Positions 17,328 to 28,620 of a stretch of DNA of 64,000 nt are shown here, in pieces. The position numbers were made by a program, and so were the translations under genes. The notes under the pieces were generated by a model. That model saw nothing but the letters and a program-made list of their open reading frames with translations, made no database searches and was not told the DNA's origin. Position 1 is the stretch's first letter, and each line of letters starts with the position of its first letter. This DNA comes from an uncultured Oceanospirillales bacterium (GTDB lineage Bacteria; Pseudomonadota; Gammaproteobacteria; Xanthomonadales; SZUA-36), in contig CAJXKA010000002.1 of the NCBI GenBank assembly GCA_913055655.1, forward strand, positions 248,001 through 312,000. The letters are read 5' to 3'.

Positions 17328-18557
17328 ATGGCGAAGAAGCCGGAAAAATCACTGGTGGTGGGGCTGGACATCGGCACCTCGAAGATCGTCGCCATCGTCG
17401 GCGAGATCCAGGACGACGGCACGGTCGAGGTGATCGGGCTGGGCTCCTACCCCTCGCGCGGCCTGCGCCGCGGCGTGGTGGTGGACATGGCCAGCACCGA
17501 GCACGCCATCCAGCGCGCCGTGGAAGAGGCCGAGCTGATGGCCGGCTGCGAAATCCACTCGGTGTTCGGCGGCATCAGCGGCAACCACATCCGCAGCCAG
17601 AACTCCGACGGCACCGTGGCCATCAAGGACAAGGAGGTCAGCGAGAACGACGTCGACCGCGTGCTGGAAGCCGCCCGCGCCATCCCGCTCTCGGCTGACC
17701 AGAAGATCCTCCACGTGCTGCCGCAGGAATACGTGCTCGACAACCAGGACGGCATCCGCCAGCCCATCGGCATGGCCGGCGTACGCCTGGAAGCGCACGT
17801 GCACGTCGTCACCGCCGCGCTGGCGGCCACGCAGAACGTCGGCAAGTGCGTGTCGCGCTGCGGCCTGACCGTGGACGAGCTGATCATCACGCCGCTGGCC
17901 TCGAGCTACTCGGCGCTCAGTGATGATGAGAAGGAACTGGGCGTGTGCATGATCGACATCGGCGCCGGCACCACGGACATGGCGGTGTTCATCGACGGCG
18001 CCATCCGCCACACGGCCTGCATCCCGATTGCCGGCGACCAGGTCACCAACGACATCGCCGTCGGCCTGCGCACGCCCACGCAGCACGCCGAGGACATCAA
18101 GATCCAGTACGCCTGCGCGCTCGAGCAGCTCGCGGGCCATGACGAAACCATCCAGGTGCCCAGCGTGGGCGAGCGTTCATCGAAACGCCTCGCCCGGCAG
18201 ACGCTGGCGCAGTGGGTGGAACCCCGCTACCGCGAACTCTACAGCCTGGTCATGGCCGAGTTGCGGCGCAGCGGGTACGAGAACATGGTGCGCTCCGGTC
18301 TGGCCATGACCGGTGGCGGCGCCATGATGGAAGGGGCGGTGGAACTGGCCGAAGAGGTCTTCCACATGCCCGTGCGCCTGGCCACGCCGCAGTACGTGAC
18401 CGGGCTTTCCGACGTGGTCAGCAACCCGGTACACGCCACCGGCGTGGGGCTGCTGATCTATGGCAGCCAGGCCGACGGGACACGCAACCTGTCCGGCCAG
18501 GCGCAAGGCGACTCGTGGCTGAGCCGGGTGCAAAGCTGGTTCAGGGGCGAGTTCTAA
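17328..18557 (+). CDS. ftsA: Cell division protein FtsA
   Basis: FtsA is the actin-like protein that tethers FtsZ to the inner membrane and recruits later division proteins. The 409-residue product has the actin-fold phosphate loops VVGLDIGTSKIVAIVGE (about 9-25) and MIDIGAGTTDMAVF, the adenosine motif MTGGGAMMEGAVELAEEV, and a C-terminal amphipathic membrane-targeting helix (SWLSRVQSWFRGEF). ATG 17328 has a good ribosome site (AGGGAGA). A 69-bp gap separates it from ftsZ. Confidence 0.97.
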   Translation: MAKKPEKSLVVGLDIGTSKIVAIVGEIQDDGTVEVIGLGSYPSRGLRRGVVVDMASTEHAIQRAVEEAELMAGCEIHSVFGGISGNHIRSQNSDGTVAIKDKEVSENDVDRVLEAARAIPLSADQKILHVLPQEYVLDNQDGIRQPIGMAGVRLEAHVHVVTAALAATQNVGKCVSRCGLTVDELIITPLASSYSALSDDEKELGVCMIDIGAGTTDMAVFIDGAIRHTACIPIAGDQVTNDIAVGLRTPTQHAEDIKIQYACALEQLAGHDETIQVPSVGERSSKRLARQTLAQWVEPRYRELYSLVMAELRRSGYENMVRSGLAMTGGGAMMEGAVELAEEVFHMPVRLATPQYVTGLSDVVSNPVHATGVGLLIYGSQADGTRNLSGQAQGDSWLSRVQSWFRGEF

Positions 18558-18626
18558 TCGCAATACAAGCAGCAAGACCGACGACATAGACATCAACATC
18601 AACGGCGAGCGAGAGAGGAAACGACA

Positions 18627-19892
18627 ATGTTTGAACTGGTGGAAAACTACATGCCAAGCGCCAAGATCAAGGTGATCGGCGTAGGCGGGGGCGGCGGCAA
18701 CGCCGTGCAACAGATGATCGACGCGAACATCGAGGGCGTCGACTTCATCGCGGCCAACACGGACGCGCAGGCGCTGAAGGCCTTCAAGGGCAACACCGCG
18801 CTGCAGCTGGGCTCCACGGTCACCAAGGGCCTGGGCGCCGGCGCCAACCCCGAGGTCGGCCGCCAGGCCGCGCTCGAGGACCGCGACCGCATCATGGAAA
18901 TTCTCGACGGCGCCGACATGGTGTTCATCACCGCCGGCATGGGCGGCGGCACCGGCACGGGCGCCGCCCCGGTCATCGCCGAGGCCAGCAAGGAGCTGGG
19001 CATCCTGACGGTGGCCGTGGTCACCAAGCCCTTCGCCTTCGAGCAGAAGCGGCGCATGGACATCGCCGAGCAGGGCATCGAGGAACTGCAGCGCCAGGTG
19101 GATTCGCTGATCACCATCCCGAACTCGAAACTGCTGCAGGTGATGGGCGACGACGCGCTGCTGCTGAACTGTTTCAAGGTGGCCAACGACGTGCTGCACG
19201 GCGCCGTGCAGGGCATCGCCGAGTTGATCACCCGCCAGGGCCTGATCAACGTCGACTTTGCCGACGTGCGCACCGTCATGTCCGAGATGGGCACCGCGGT
19301 GATGGGCGCCGGCCGCGCCAGCGGTGAGGACCGCGCGCTGCAGGCCGTGCACGAAGCCGTCGGCAACCCGCTGCTGGAAGACATCGACCTGTCCGGCGCG
19401 CGCGGCGTGCTGGTGAATATCACCGCCGGCATGAACCTGCACATGAAGGAGTTCGACGAGGTGAACACGCAGATCACCGATCTCGCCTCCGACGACGCCA
19501 CCGTGGTGGTGGGCGCCGTCATCGACCCGGACATCGGCGACGAACTGCGCGTGACCGTGGTCGCCACCGGCCTGGGCGAGGAGATCCAGCGCAACACCGG
19601 CAAGAACCGCGGCCGCCGCTCGTTTGAGGTGGTGCGTAACGGCACCACCGGCCGGGCCGAGCCCATCGCCGACCCGTGGGACGACGCCGACAGTGGCCAG
19701 GCCACGGGCGGTCACGCCGCGAACGCCGGCAACGGTGATTCCGGTCGGGTCGAAACCGGCCGCGCCGACCATGGATCTTCTTCGGCGAACAGTGGTCGAA
19801 GCAGCTCCCCCGAGAACGGCGCGCTGTTCGATTCGCCGAAAGACCTGGACTACCTGGATATCCCGGCCTTCCTGCGCAGGCAGGCGGACTGA
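18627..19892 (+). CDS. ftsZ: Cell division GTPase FtsZ
   Basis: FtsZ is the tubulin homologue that forms the division ring. The 421-residue protein has the tubulin signature GGGTGTG at 106-112, the [13 protein letters not shown] loop near the N-terminus, and the T7 region with [15 protein letters not shown]. An unusually Gly/Ser/Asp-rich linker spans about 345-400. The conserved C-terminal peptide [13 protein letters not shown] binds FtsA and ZipA. The start has a purine-rich site (GAGAGAGGAAA). A structured repeat region follows it, and it is the last gene of the dcw run. Confidence 0.98.
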   Translation: MFELVENYMPSAKIKVIGVGGGGGNAVQQMIDANIEGVDFIAANTDAQALKAFKGNTALQLGSTVTKGLGAGANPEVGRQAALEDRDRIMEILDGADMVFITAGMGGGTGTGAAPVIAEASKELGILTVAVVTKPFAFEQKRRMDIAEQGIEELQRQVDSLITIPNSKLLQVMGDDALLLNCFKVANDVLHGAVQGIAELITRQGLINVDFADVRTVMSEMGTAVMGAGRASGEDRALQAVHEAVGNPLLEDIDLSGARGVLVNITAGMNLHMKEFDEVNTQITDLASDDATVVVGAVIDPDIGDELRVTVVATGLGEEIQRNTGKNRGRRSFEVVRNGTTGRAEPIADPWDDADSGQATGGHAANAGNGDSGRVETGRADHGSSSANSGRSSSPENGALFDSPKDLDYLDIPAFLRRQAD

Positions 19893-19984
19893 GGACGCGT
19901 TAACCGGAACGCCCGGCGCGCGTCGCTCGCCGTTGATTGCACTGCCGGCCCGGCTGCGGGGCCGGCTGGCGCGTGCCGGGCGGG

Positions 19985-20056
19985 ACGGTGAGACGGTGAG
20001 ACGGTGAGACGGTGAGACGGTGAGACGGTGAAACGGTTAATCGGAGAGACGGTTTT
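19985..20056. repeat. 8-bp tandem repeat ACGGTGAG downstream of ftsZ
   Basis: The octamer ACGGTGAG occurs five times perfectly in tandem from 19985. It is followed by degenerate copies ACGGTGAA, ACGGTTAA, TCGGAGAG and ACGGTTTT, to about 20056. Just before it (19944-19967) is a GC-rich hairpin (GCCGGCCC paired with GGGCCGGC) without a T-run. No gene is seen between ftsZ and lpxC. Confidence 0.85.
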
Positions 20057-20059
20057 TGG

Positions 20060-20203
20060 CGGGCCGCGGAGCGGGCCGCTCACCAGCCACGCGAAGCGTG
20101 GCGACTCACCAGTGAGCCGCGCAGCGGCGAACGACTCACCAACGAGTCGCGAAGCGACGAGTGACTCACCAGCCGCGCAAAGCGCGGCGACTCACTGAAA
20201 GGA
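20060..20203. repeat. Array of five short hairpins joined by ACTCACCA linkers
   Basis: Five consecutive small hairpins, each with a three-base loop, are separated by a near-constant linker ending ACTCACCA. The stem cores are CCGC/GCGG, GCCACGC/GCGTGGC, GCCGC/GCGGC, GTCGC/GCGAC and GCCGCGC/GCGCGGC, with loops GGA, GAA, GCA, GAA and AAA. The stems differ from unit to unit but pairing is kept. The last unit runs into CACTGAAAGGAGG. Units are about 26-30 bp, and the array sits between ftsZ and the lpxC promoter. Confidence 0.8.
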
Positions 20204-20261
20204 GGCGTTAACATGTTGTTAAAAAACAACAAATACGTGGCAGAAATGCCGAAAGTGACTG

Positions 20262-20288
20262 TTGGGCGCCCGTCCACTGTGGTAGACT
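20262..20288 (+). promoter_or_regulatory. Possible lpxC promoter (extended -10)
   Basis: TGGTAGACT at 20280-20288 reads as an extended -10 (TG-n-TAGACT). Only a weak -35-like TTGGGC (20262-20267) lies upstream, at 15 bp. The lpxC ATG is 31 bp further on. A GTTGTT/AACAAC palindrome lies about 45 bp upstream, near 20216-20230. Confidence 0.45.
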
Positions 20289-20319
20289 GCGCGCCATTCA
20301 AGCACTTGGGGCGTCTAAA

Positions 20320-21231
20320 ATGATAAGACAGCGCACCCTCAAGAACGTGATCCGCGCCACCGGCGTGGGCATTCATACCGGCGATAAAGTGTTCATGACG
20401 CTGCGACCCGCGGCAGTGAACACCGGTATCGTTTTCCGCCGCGTCGACATGGACCCGGTGGTGGAATTGCCCGGCACCGCGGAGAACGTGGGTGACACCA
20501 GCATGTCCACGGCCCTGGTGGTGGACGGCGCTCGCGTGGGCACCGTCGAGCACCTGATGTCGGCGCTGGCCGGCATGGGCATCGACAATGCCTATGTTGA
20601 CGTCAGTGCTTCTGAAATTCCGATCATGGACGGCTCGGCCGGCCCGTTCGTGTTCCTGATCCAGTCCGCCGGCATCGAGGAACAGTCCGCGCCCAAGCGC
20701 TTTATCCGCGTCAAGGAACCCGTCGAGATCCGCATGGGTGACAAGTGGGCGAAGTTCGAGCCGCACGAGGGCTTCAAGGTCTCGTTCAAGATCGAGTTCA
20801 ACCACCCGGCCTTCGAGTCACATCACTCGTTCTCCGCCATCGATTTTTCGACCCAGTCCTTCCTGAAGGAAATCGCCCGCGCGCGCACCTTCGGTTTCGT
20901 GAAAGACCTGGAAATGCTGCGCGAGCGCAACCTGGTGCTGGGCGGCAGCCTGGACAACGCCGTGGTGCTGGACGACTACCGCGTACTGAACCAGGACGGC
21001 CTGCGTTACAAAGACGAGTTCGTGAAGCACAAGATGCTGGACGCCATCGGTGACCTGTACCTGCTGGGCCACTCGCTGATCGGCGCGTACTCCGGCTACA
21101 AGTCCGGACACGAGCTGAACAACCTGCTGTGTCGCAAGCTGCTGGAAAACCCGGAAACGTACGAGGAAGTGACCTTCGACGCGCCCGAAGGCGCGCCGAT
21201 TTCCTACGCCTATCCCGCGCAGGCGGTCTAG
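20320..21231 (+). CDS. lpxC: UDP-3-O-acyl-N-acetylglucosamine deacetylase LpxC
   Basis: LpxC is the zinc-dependent deacetylase that performs the committed step of lipid A synthesis in the cytoplasm. The 303-residue product has the expected length. The zinc ligands are in the expected places: His78 in [10 protein letters not shown], and His237 and Asp241 in [10 protein letters not shown]. The catalytic stretch [14 protein letters not shown] is also present. It starts at ATG 20320 and lies downstream of ftsZ, as in most gammaproteobacteria. The next gene on the opposite strand ends only 9 bp away. Confidence 0.97.
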   Translation: MIRQRTLKNVIRATGVGIHTGDKVFMTLRPAAVNTGIVFRRVDMDPVVELPGTAENVGDTSMSTALVVDGARVGTVEHLMSALAGMGIDNAYVDVSASEIPIMDGSAGPFVFLIQSAGIEEQSAPKRFIRVKEPVEIRMGDKWAKFEPHEGFKVSFKIEFNHPAFESHHSFSAIDFSTQSFLKEIARARTFGFVKDLEMLRERNLVLGGSLDNAVVLDDYRVLNQDGLRYKDEFVKHKMLDAIGDLYLLGHSLIGAYSGYKSGHELNNLLCRKLLENPETYEEVTFDAPEGAPISYAYPAQAV

Positions 21232-21240
21232 TCCGGCGTT

Positions 21241-21573
21241 TCAGGCCGGCAGGTCGGGCGTGATTAACACCTCCAGGGAACCGATATCAGCCACGCCGTG
21301 ACTGCGTAGCCGCGCCAGCAGTTGCGGGGCTTCCATTCGAAGCCGGGTAGCGATGGCCGCCACCGGGGTGCAGAGGATCAGCTTGCCGTCGCGCACATTG
21401 GCCACGCGCACGTGCGGCGCCAGGTTTCCCGGCAGCAGGTCCCGAACGACGGCATCGACCTTCGCCAGCGCTTCGGCGCGCTGCAGCAGGCCGGCCAGGC
21501 CGGAGCCGGGCTTGTCCATCAGTTCGCTGACTGGGCGGGCCAGGCGTTTTGCCTTCCAGTGGGTACCACTCAT
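21241..21573 (-). CDS. DciA-like (DUF721) DnaB helicase loader/operator
   Basis: This 110-residue protein fits the DUF721/DciA family, which in many bacteria interacts with replicative helicase DnaB for loading at the origin. The core has the family pattern: ALAKVDAVVRDLLPGNLAPHVRVANVRDGKLILCTPVAA, then a basic helix IATRLRMEAPQLLARL. DUF721 genes are commonly found between lpxC and secA on the opposite strand, which is the context here. The assignment rests on family pattern and neighbourhood; function in this organism is inferred. Confidence 0.82.
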   Translation of the reverse strand: MSGTHWKAKRLARPVSELMDKPGSGLAGLLQRAEALAKVDAVVRDLLPGNLAPHVRVANVRDGKLILCTPVAAIATRLRMEAPQLLARLRSHGVADIGSLEVLITPDLPA

Positions 21574-21591
21574 AAGAGAATTGTCACCTGG

Positions 21592-21822
21592 CTATCGAGC
21601 CTGACGCTCAAAGGCTTCATCCAGTTGGCGCAGGGCGTCAAGGCCCTGATCGACGGAACCGCGTGTGGCCATGGCCCGGAACCGGGTCTCGACATCAAAC
21701 TCGACGATGGCGCGCGTCGACAGCTCTTCCATCAACTTGTTAACGCTGATTCGTCTGCGCTTGGCCAGCGCTTTAAGCCTTTGGTGCTGCTCATCCGGCA
21801 GTCTTACCGTCAGGGTTCCCAT
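21592..21822 (-). CDS. Ribbon-helix-helix type antitoxin
   Basis: This 76-residue protein resembles CopG/RHH or HicB-like antitoxins that bind their own promoter: GTLTVRLPDEQHQRLKALAKRRRISVNKLMEELSTRAI gives the short strand plus two helices, and the charged C-terminus would bind a toxin. Ribosome site CTGGAGGT lies 8 bases before ATG 21822. The preceding reading frame (21824-21990) is a decayed PIN-domain toxin whose stop is 1 bp from this start. The antitoxin therefore seems to have outlived its toxin. Confidence 0.7.
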   Translation of the reverse strand: MGTLTVRLPDEQHQRLKALAKRRRISVNKLMEELSTRAIVEFDVETRFRAMATRGSVDQGLDALRQLDEAFERQAR

Positions 21823-21823
21823 G

Positions 21824-21990
21824 TCACGTTACCTCCAGTATTTGGGCCGGTGTTACGACCCGGATGTTCGGAAAGTTGAGTTGCGAATTCGAAAGTCTTT
21901 AGCGTCATGCGTCACAATATACATCGTACATTCGCTGCTACGGTTCAAGGCGATCCGAAACTGCAGCCGGTGCCGGGTTCTGGCGATGTG
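21824..21990 (-). pseudogene. Remnant of a PIN-domain toxin (C-terminal part, frameshifted)
   Basis: Translating the minus strand gives MYIVTHDAKDFR in one frame, then, after a one-base shift, NFPNIRVVTPAQILEVT and a TGA at 21824-21826. Together these match the usual end of PIN-family toxins of the COG1569 type (IVTHD.RDF ... RVVTPAQFL). In the first frame a TAG lies upstream at 21991-21993 and no start is visible, so the N-terminal half is missing. The stop lies just before the antitoxin ATG, the arrangement of an intact toxin-antitoxin operon. Confidence 0.6.
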
Positions 21991-22090
21991 CTAGCCTTGC
22001 ATCCGCGCCGCCCAGCCCCCACTTCGTACCCGGGTCCCCGTGCCATGATCATGTGGGCCGTTTTCGACAACATATAAAGACGCAGACAAC

Positions 22091-24877
<2,787 letters not shown>

Positions 24878-24913
24878 TCCGCCAGCCGTGACCCACCTGC
24901 GCGGGCAAGCCGG

Positions 24914-26773
24914 GTGAAGACACTCGCCGCGCTGGTCTTCGGGCTTGTCGGCGCTTTCGCGGCCTGGACCCTGCTGACCTGGTTCGCGATCGGACTGCAC
25001 TGGCCCCCCGCCGGGCTGTACGCCTGGCGAATACCGGTCATCGCGTTCCTGTTCCTTGCCGGCGTTGCCAGCGCGGCGCTGGCGATGGTGGTCATTCCGC
25101 AATACACCACTTCATCGGTACGCACCGGGCCGCCCGGCGCTGGTGCCGCGGCCATGGTCAGTCGTGGCGACTGGGTCATCCTGGCGGGCCTCGCCACGCT
25201 GATGTGGACGATGAACGGCCTGGTCCAGTGGCCCAACCCCGACGATACGCATTTCCTGGACGCCGCGGCGTCGTTCCTGGTGGAACCCGGGCTGCCGTTG
25301 TTCGCCACCGACACCTTGTTCCAGGTTCATGAACGACCCAATTATGTTTACGCGCTTAACCTGGGGCAGAGCTGGGACGCCCTGACAGGCTTTGTCGCCA
25401 GGGTGACGGGCATCAACCTGCTCGTGGTCTATTACACCGTCCTGCCGCTGTTCACGGCCCTGCTGGTGCCCTTGGTGACGGTGCTGTTCGGCAAGCTCCT
25501 GGGCCTGTCACGGGTGGCCCCTGGCGCCGTGGTGGCCGTCGTGGGGGTCTACCTGCTGGCGGAATTCGGCGGCGCCCTGGCGGCCAAGTTCCAGTTCATG
25601 CGCCTGTTCCAGGGCAAGTCGGCGATGATCCTGGCCGGACTGCCCCTGTGCATGCTGGCAGGAATGCTGCTGGCGAGGCTGCGGTCCACGGGTTCCATGG
25701 CACTGTTGCTGGTGGCCGTGCTGGGCACCGCCGGTACATCCAGCACCGGCCTGTACATGGCGCCGCTGGCCGCCGGTATGGGCGCGCTGATGGGGCTGCA
25801 GCTGAAACTGGCCGCGCTGTCCAGGACAGCCATCGGCCTGGTGATCGCGGGCCTGCCCTGCCTGCTGGCCTTGCTGGTGTTCCACGTCATGCGCGACACC
25901 GGTGATCTCATGGCAAATTACGACTACCGCCGTTTCCGGTTTCCCGACGCACTGGATGCCTTCGGCGAGGGTTGGAAGGGGCTGGTGCAATACAGCATCT
26001 ACGCCCTTGCCGCATTGGCGGTGACCGTCGTGGGTGTGGTCCGGCGCAACTCCGCCATTATCCGGCTGGGTCTGGTCACGCTGCTGCTGGGGTTGAACCC
26101 CTGGTGGGGCGAACTGCTGGGCGCATTGACCGGGGTGATGAACCTCTACTGGCGAATTTTCTGGCTGGCGCCCGTGGGCATATTGTTGATGGTGCTGGGG
26201 GCCGAGGTTGTCGGGCGATTACTCCCGGTGGCCGGGCATCGGCGCCCGGGTGGTGCGGGCCTGGCGCCCATACTGGGGTTGTCGGTGTTGCTGCTGGCCG
26301 CGGCCGCGACGCTGGCGGTCATCGTCGGGAAAGACCGGATGACCGCCGCGCACTTCAACTTGACCAAGGTGCGGCCCGACGTGGGCATGGTGGTTGAACG
26401 GTTGAAGTCCCGGCGCGCGGCGTACGCCGACCAGGAGATCATACTGGCCGCACCGGAAAACATCGCCCGCCTGGTCAACCACTACCCCGATGCGCCCCGG
26501 CAGCTGTACCTGCGGCGCTACTACTTCATGCTCATTCCACCCGAAACGGATCGTGTCAGTCGCGACGAGGTGCGTGGGCTGTCCAGGACCCTCCGGCGCA
26601 AGCGAATCGAAGCGCCTCATTTCAGGCAGTTGATCAAACGGTCGGAGAAACTGGGCGTGACCCACCTGCTCATGACCCGACAGCAGGTGCACCCGGCACT
26701 GCTGGAGCGCCTTGCGGGTGAGTATCCGTTATCCTGTGAGCGCGTGGGCGGCTTTTGGCTGTGCACACTCTGA
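24914..26773 (+). CDS. Large polytopic membrane protein (DUF6077-like, glycan-related)
   Basis: This 619-residue protein has about 13 predicted transmembrane helices and a soluble C-terminal domain of about 130 residues. PNPDDTHFLDAAASFLVEPGLPLF at about 108-131 resembles the first periplasmic loop of GT-C/DUF6077-type membrane proteins, where acidic residues act in lipid-linked sugar transfer. The exact family is not certain. The start is GTG 24914 with no clear ribosome site. It is followed 25 bp later by a dolichol-phosphate-mannose-synthase-like GT2, so it could be the membrane transferase that uses the product of that enzyme. Confidence 0.6.
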   Translation: MKTLAALVFGLVGAFAAWTLLTWFAIGLHWPPAGLYAWRIPVIAFLFLAGVASAALAMVVIPQYTTSSVRTGPPGAGAAAMVSRGDWVILAGLATLMWTMNGLVQWPNPDDTHFLDAAASFLVEPGLPLFATDTLFQVHERPNYVYALNLGQSWDALTGFVARVTGINLLVVYYTVLPLFTALLVPLVTVLFGKLLGLSRVAPGAVVAVVGVYLLAEFGGALAAKFQFMRLFQGKSAMILAGLPLCMLAGMLLARLRSTGSMALLLVAVLGTAGTSSTGLYMAPLAAGMGALMGLQLKLAALSRTAIGLVIAGLPCLLALLVFHVMRDTGDLMANYDYRRFRFPDALDAFGEGWKGLVQYSIYALAALAVTVVGVVRRNSAIIRLGLVTLLLGLNPWWGELLGALTGVMNLYWRIFWLAPVGILLMVLGAEVVGRLLPVAGHRRPGGAGLAPILGLSVLLLAAAATLAVIVGKDRMTAAHFNLTKVRPDVGMVVERLKSRRAAYADQEIILAAPENIARLVNHYPDAPRQLYLRRYYFMLIPPETDRVSRDEVRGLSRTLRRKRIEAPHFRQLIKRSEKLGVTHLLMTRQQVHPALLERLAGEYPLSCERVGGFWLCTL

Positions 26774-26798
26774 CGACCATTGGATTAAAAGGCCCGAC

Positions 26799-27848
26799 GT
26801 GAAGCTCATCGTCCAGATTCCCTGCCTGAACGAGGCGGAAACCCTGCCGCAGACCGTGCGCGATATTCCCCGCGCCATCGACGGTATCGACACGGTCGAG
26901 ATCATGATCATCGACGACGGTTCCACCGACCGCACCATCGACGTGGCGCGCGAGCTGGGCGTCGACCACATCGTCCGGCAGAAACGGAATTTCGGCCTGG
27001 CGCAGGCCTTCGCCGCCGGCATCGAGGCCGGCCTGTCGCTGGGCGCCGACATCATCGTCAACACCGATGGTGACAACCAGTACGCCGGCGAGGACATCGC
27101 CCGCCTGGTGCAGCCCATCCTGGCCGGCGAGGCGGACATCGTCATCGGCGACCGCCAGACCGACGGCATCGAACATTTCTCGCCGCTGAAGAAGCTGCTG
27201 CAGAAACTGGGCAGCGGCGTGGTCCGCAAGCTCAGCGGCACGACCGTGCCCGACTCGGTCAGCGGCTTCCGCGCCTACAGCCGCGACGCCGCGATGCGCC
27301 TGAATATCGTCTCGACGTTCAGCTACACCATCGAATCGATCATCCAGGCCGGCAACCGCCACCTGGCCATCGCATCCGTGCCCGTGGGCACGAACCCCAA
27401 GACGCGCGAATCACGATTGTTCAAGAGCCTGCCAAGGTTTATCGAGCGCCAGCTGAACACGATGGTGCGCATGTACAGCATGTACCAGCCGCTGCGGGTG
27501 TTCGTCGTGATCGGCCTGGTCCTGCTGCTGGTGGGCGCGGTGCCCATCGTGCGGTTCCTGTACTTCTGGTTCATCGGCCAGGGCGAAGGCCACATCCAGT
27601 CGCTGGTGCTGGGCGGCATGTTCACCACACTGGGCTTCGTCGCGCTATTGATGGGCCTGCTCGCCGACCTGGTCGGCTTCAACCGCAAACTCATCGAACT
27701 CACCCTCGAAAAAGTCCGCCGCCTGGAACAAAACGCCCATACCCAGCCGTCAAAACCGGCAACAACAAGTCCCCCACCGTCGTCACCAGCCGTCCCGCCA
27801 CCGCCGCCTCCACCGCAAACGCGGGGTCATCGTGCGCGAAGGCCATGA
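26799..27848 (+). CDS. GT2 family glycosyltransferase (polyprenyl-phosphate type)
   Basis: A 349-residue GT-A glycosyltransferase with C-terminal membrane helices, like polyprenyl-phosphate sugar transferases. It has IPCLNEAETLPQTVRDI, IIDDGSTDRT and NTDGDNQYAGEDI (DxD region), PDSVSGFRAYSR, and two transmembrane helices at about 240-265 and 275-300. GTG 26799 is chosen because similarity starts right after it. The last 35-40 residues are a proline-rich run that overlaps the end of the convergent gene by 149 bp, so they may come from loss of an earlier stop. Confidence 0.85.
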   Translation: MKLIVQIPCLNEAETLPQTVRDIPRAIDGIDTVEIMIIDDGSTDRTIDVARELGVDHIVRQKRNFGLAQAFAAGIEAGLSLGADIIVNTDGDNQYAGEDIARLVQPILAGEADIVIGDRQTDGIEHFSPLKKLLQKLGSGVVRKLSGTTVPDSVSGFRAYSRDAAMRLNIVSTFSYTIESIIQAGNRHLAIASVPVGTNPKTRESRLFKSLPRFIERQLNTMVRMYSMYQPLRVFVVIGLVLLLVGAVPIVRFLYFWFIGQGEGHIQSLVLGGMFTTLGFVALLMGLLADLVGFNRKLIELTLEKVRRLEQNAHTQPSKPATTSPPPSSPAVPPPPPPPQTRGHRARRP

Positions 27849-28620
27849 ACACCACCTCGCGCACGCCCACGCCGCCGGGCGCGCCGGGCGTAAGGAACCC
27901 GGCCAGCCAGGCGACCAGGTAGCCGCCGGTCAGGCGTAACAGCCGGTCGGCCGGCAGGGCTGCCAGCAGGCCGAACAGGACGTAGACGATGGCGGCATAG
28001 CCGGCGAAAAACAGCAACTGCAGCGCCACCGGGCGCAGGCGCCCGCCGCCGCGCAGTTGCGTCCACGCCAGCGAAACCCCGACCACGGCCGGCACCGCCA
28101 TCGCCACCACGATCAGCGGTAGCGACAGGCGGATGCCCACCAGCTCGATCCCGCCCGTGTCGCCACCGATGGCCAGCAACAGCGCCGCTACCGTGGTGAC
28201 CGCCGCGACGTGCAGGCAGGCCTCGACCAGCGTTGCCCGCGCGATGACGCCCTGGCCGAGGCCGGCATTGGCGAACAGTGCCTGTCGCGAGACCAGGTGG
28301 AAGATATTGCCGGGCAAATACTTGTAGATGTTGCACAGCGCGTATACATGGACATCGCGGTGCCGCCGCACACCGGGCGCTCCGCCCGCAGGTGCTGGCG
28401 CAGCCCCGTCGGCCAATTGCCGTGCCACGATCGACCAAGACAGCGCCAGCACGCCCAGCAGCGCCGCGTAGGCCAGCGAGCCGCCGATGACGCCTGCAAG
28501 CACGGCCGGGTCGGAGAGCGCCGCGGCCAGGGTTTCGCGGTACCGCCAGGCCTGCACCAGCAGCAATGCCGTCGCGATCACGAAAACGACCGCGCCGGCG
28601 ATGTTCAGCAGTTTCTTCAA
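27700..28620 (-). CDS. Flippase-like / lysylphosphatidylglycerol synthase transmembrane family protein
   Basis: This 306-residue polytopic protein matches the pattern of the LPG_synthase_TM (UPF0104, AglD-like) family: about eight helices, the NIYKYLPGNIFHLVSRQ motif near residue 97, and the LTPGAPGGVGVREVVF motif near residue 243. Members are proposed to flip lipid-linked sugars or lipids. TTG 28620 overlaps the stop of the upstream methyltransferase-like gene (TTGA), so the two are coupled. Its 3' end overlaps the convergent GT2 gene by 149 bp. A role with that GT2 is an inference from position. Confidence 0.78.
   Translation of the reverse strand: MKKLLNIAGAVVFVIATALLLVQAWRYRETLAAALSDPAVLAGVIGGSLAYAALLGVLALSWSIVARQLADGAAPAPAGGAPGVRRHRDVHVYALCNIYKYLPGNIFHLVSRQALFANAGLGQGVIARATLVEACLHVAAVTTVAALLLAIGGDTGGIELVGIRLSLPLIVVAMAVPAVVGVSLAWTQLRGGGRLRPVALQLLFFAGYAAIVYVLFGLLAALPADRLLRLTGGYLVAWLAGFLTPGAPGGVGVREVVFMAFAHDDPAFAVEAAVAGRLVTTVGDLLLPVLTAGYGRFVPGGGLFRG

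Noticed and set aside
18558..18626. Separate ftsZ promoter in the gap after ftsA
   Set aside because: No convincing -35/-10 pair was found. Promoters inside ftsA or ftsQ are common in other species but could not be recognised here.
18177..19772. Minus-strand frame of 531 codons opposite ftsA/ftsZ
   Set aside because: Antisense shadow of two certain genes.
20060..20203. Possible CRISPR array
   Set aside because: Units are short hairpins with variable stems and a short constant linker; there are no identical repeats of 24-40 bp with unique spacers, and no cas genes.
22050..22078. secA promoter with TATAAA at 22073-22078
   Set aside because: The -10-like sequence has no -35 partner at a suitable distance, so it is not listed as a feature.
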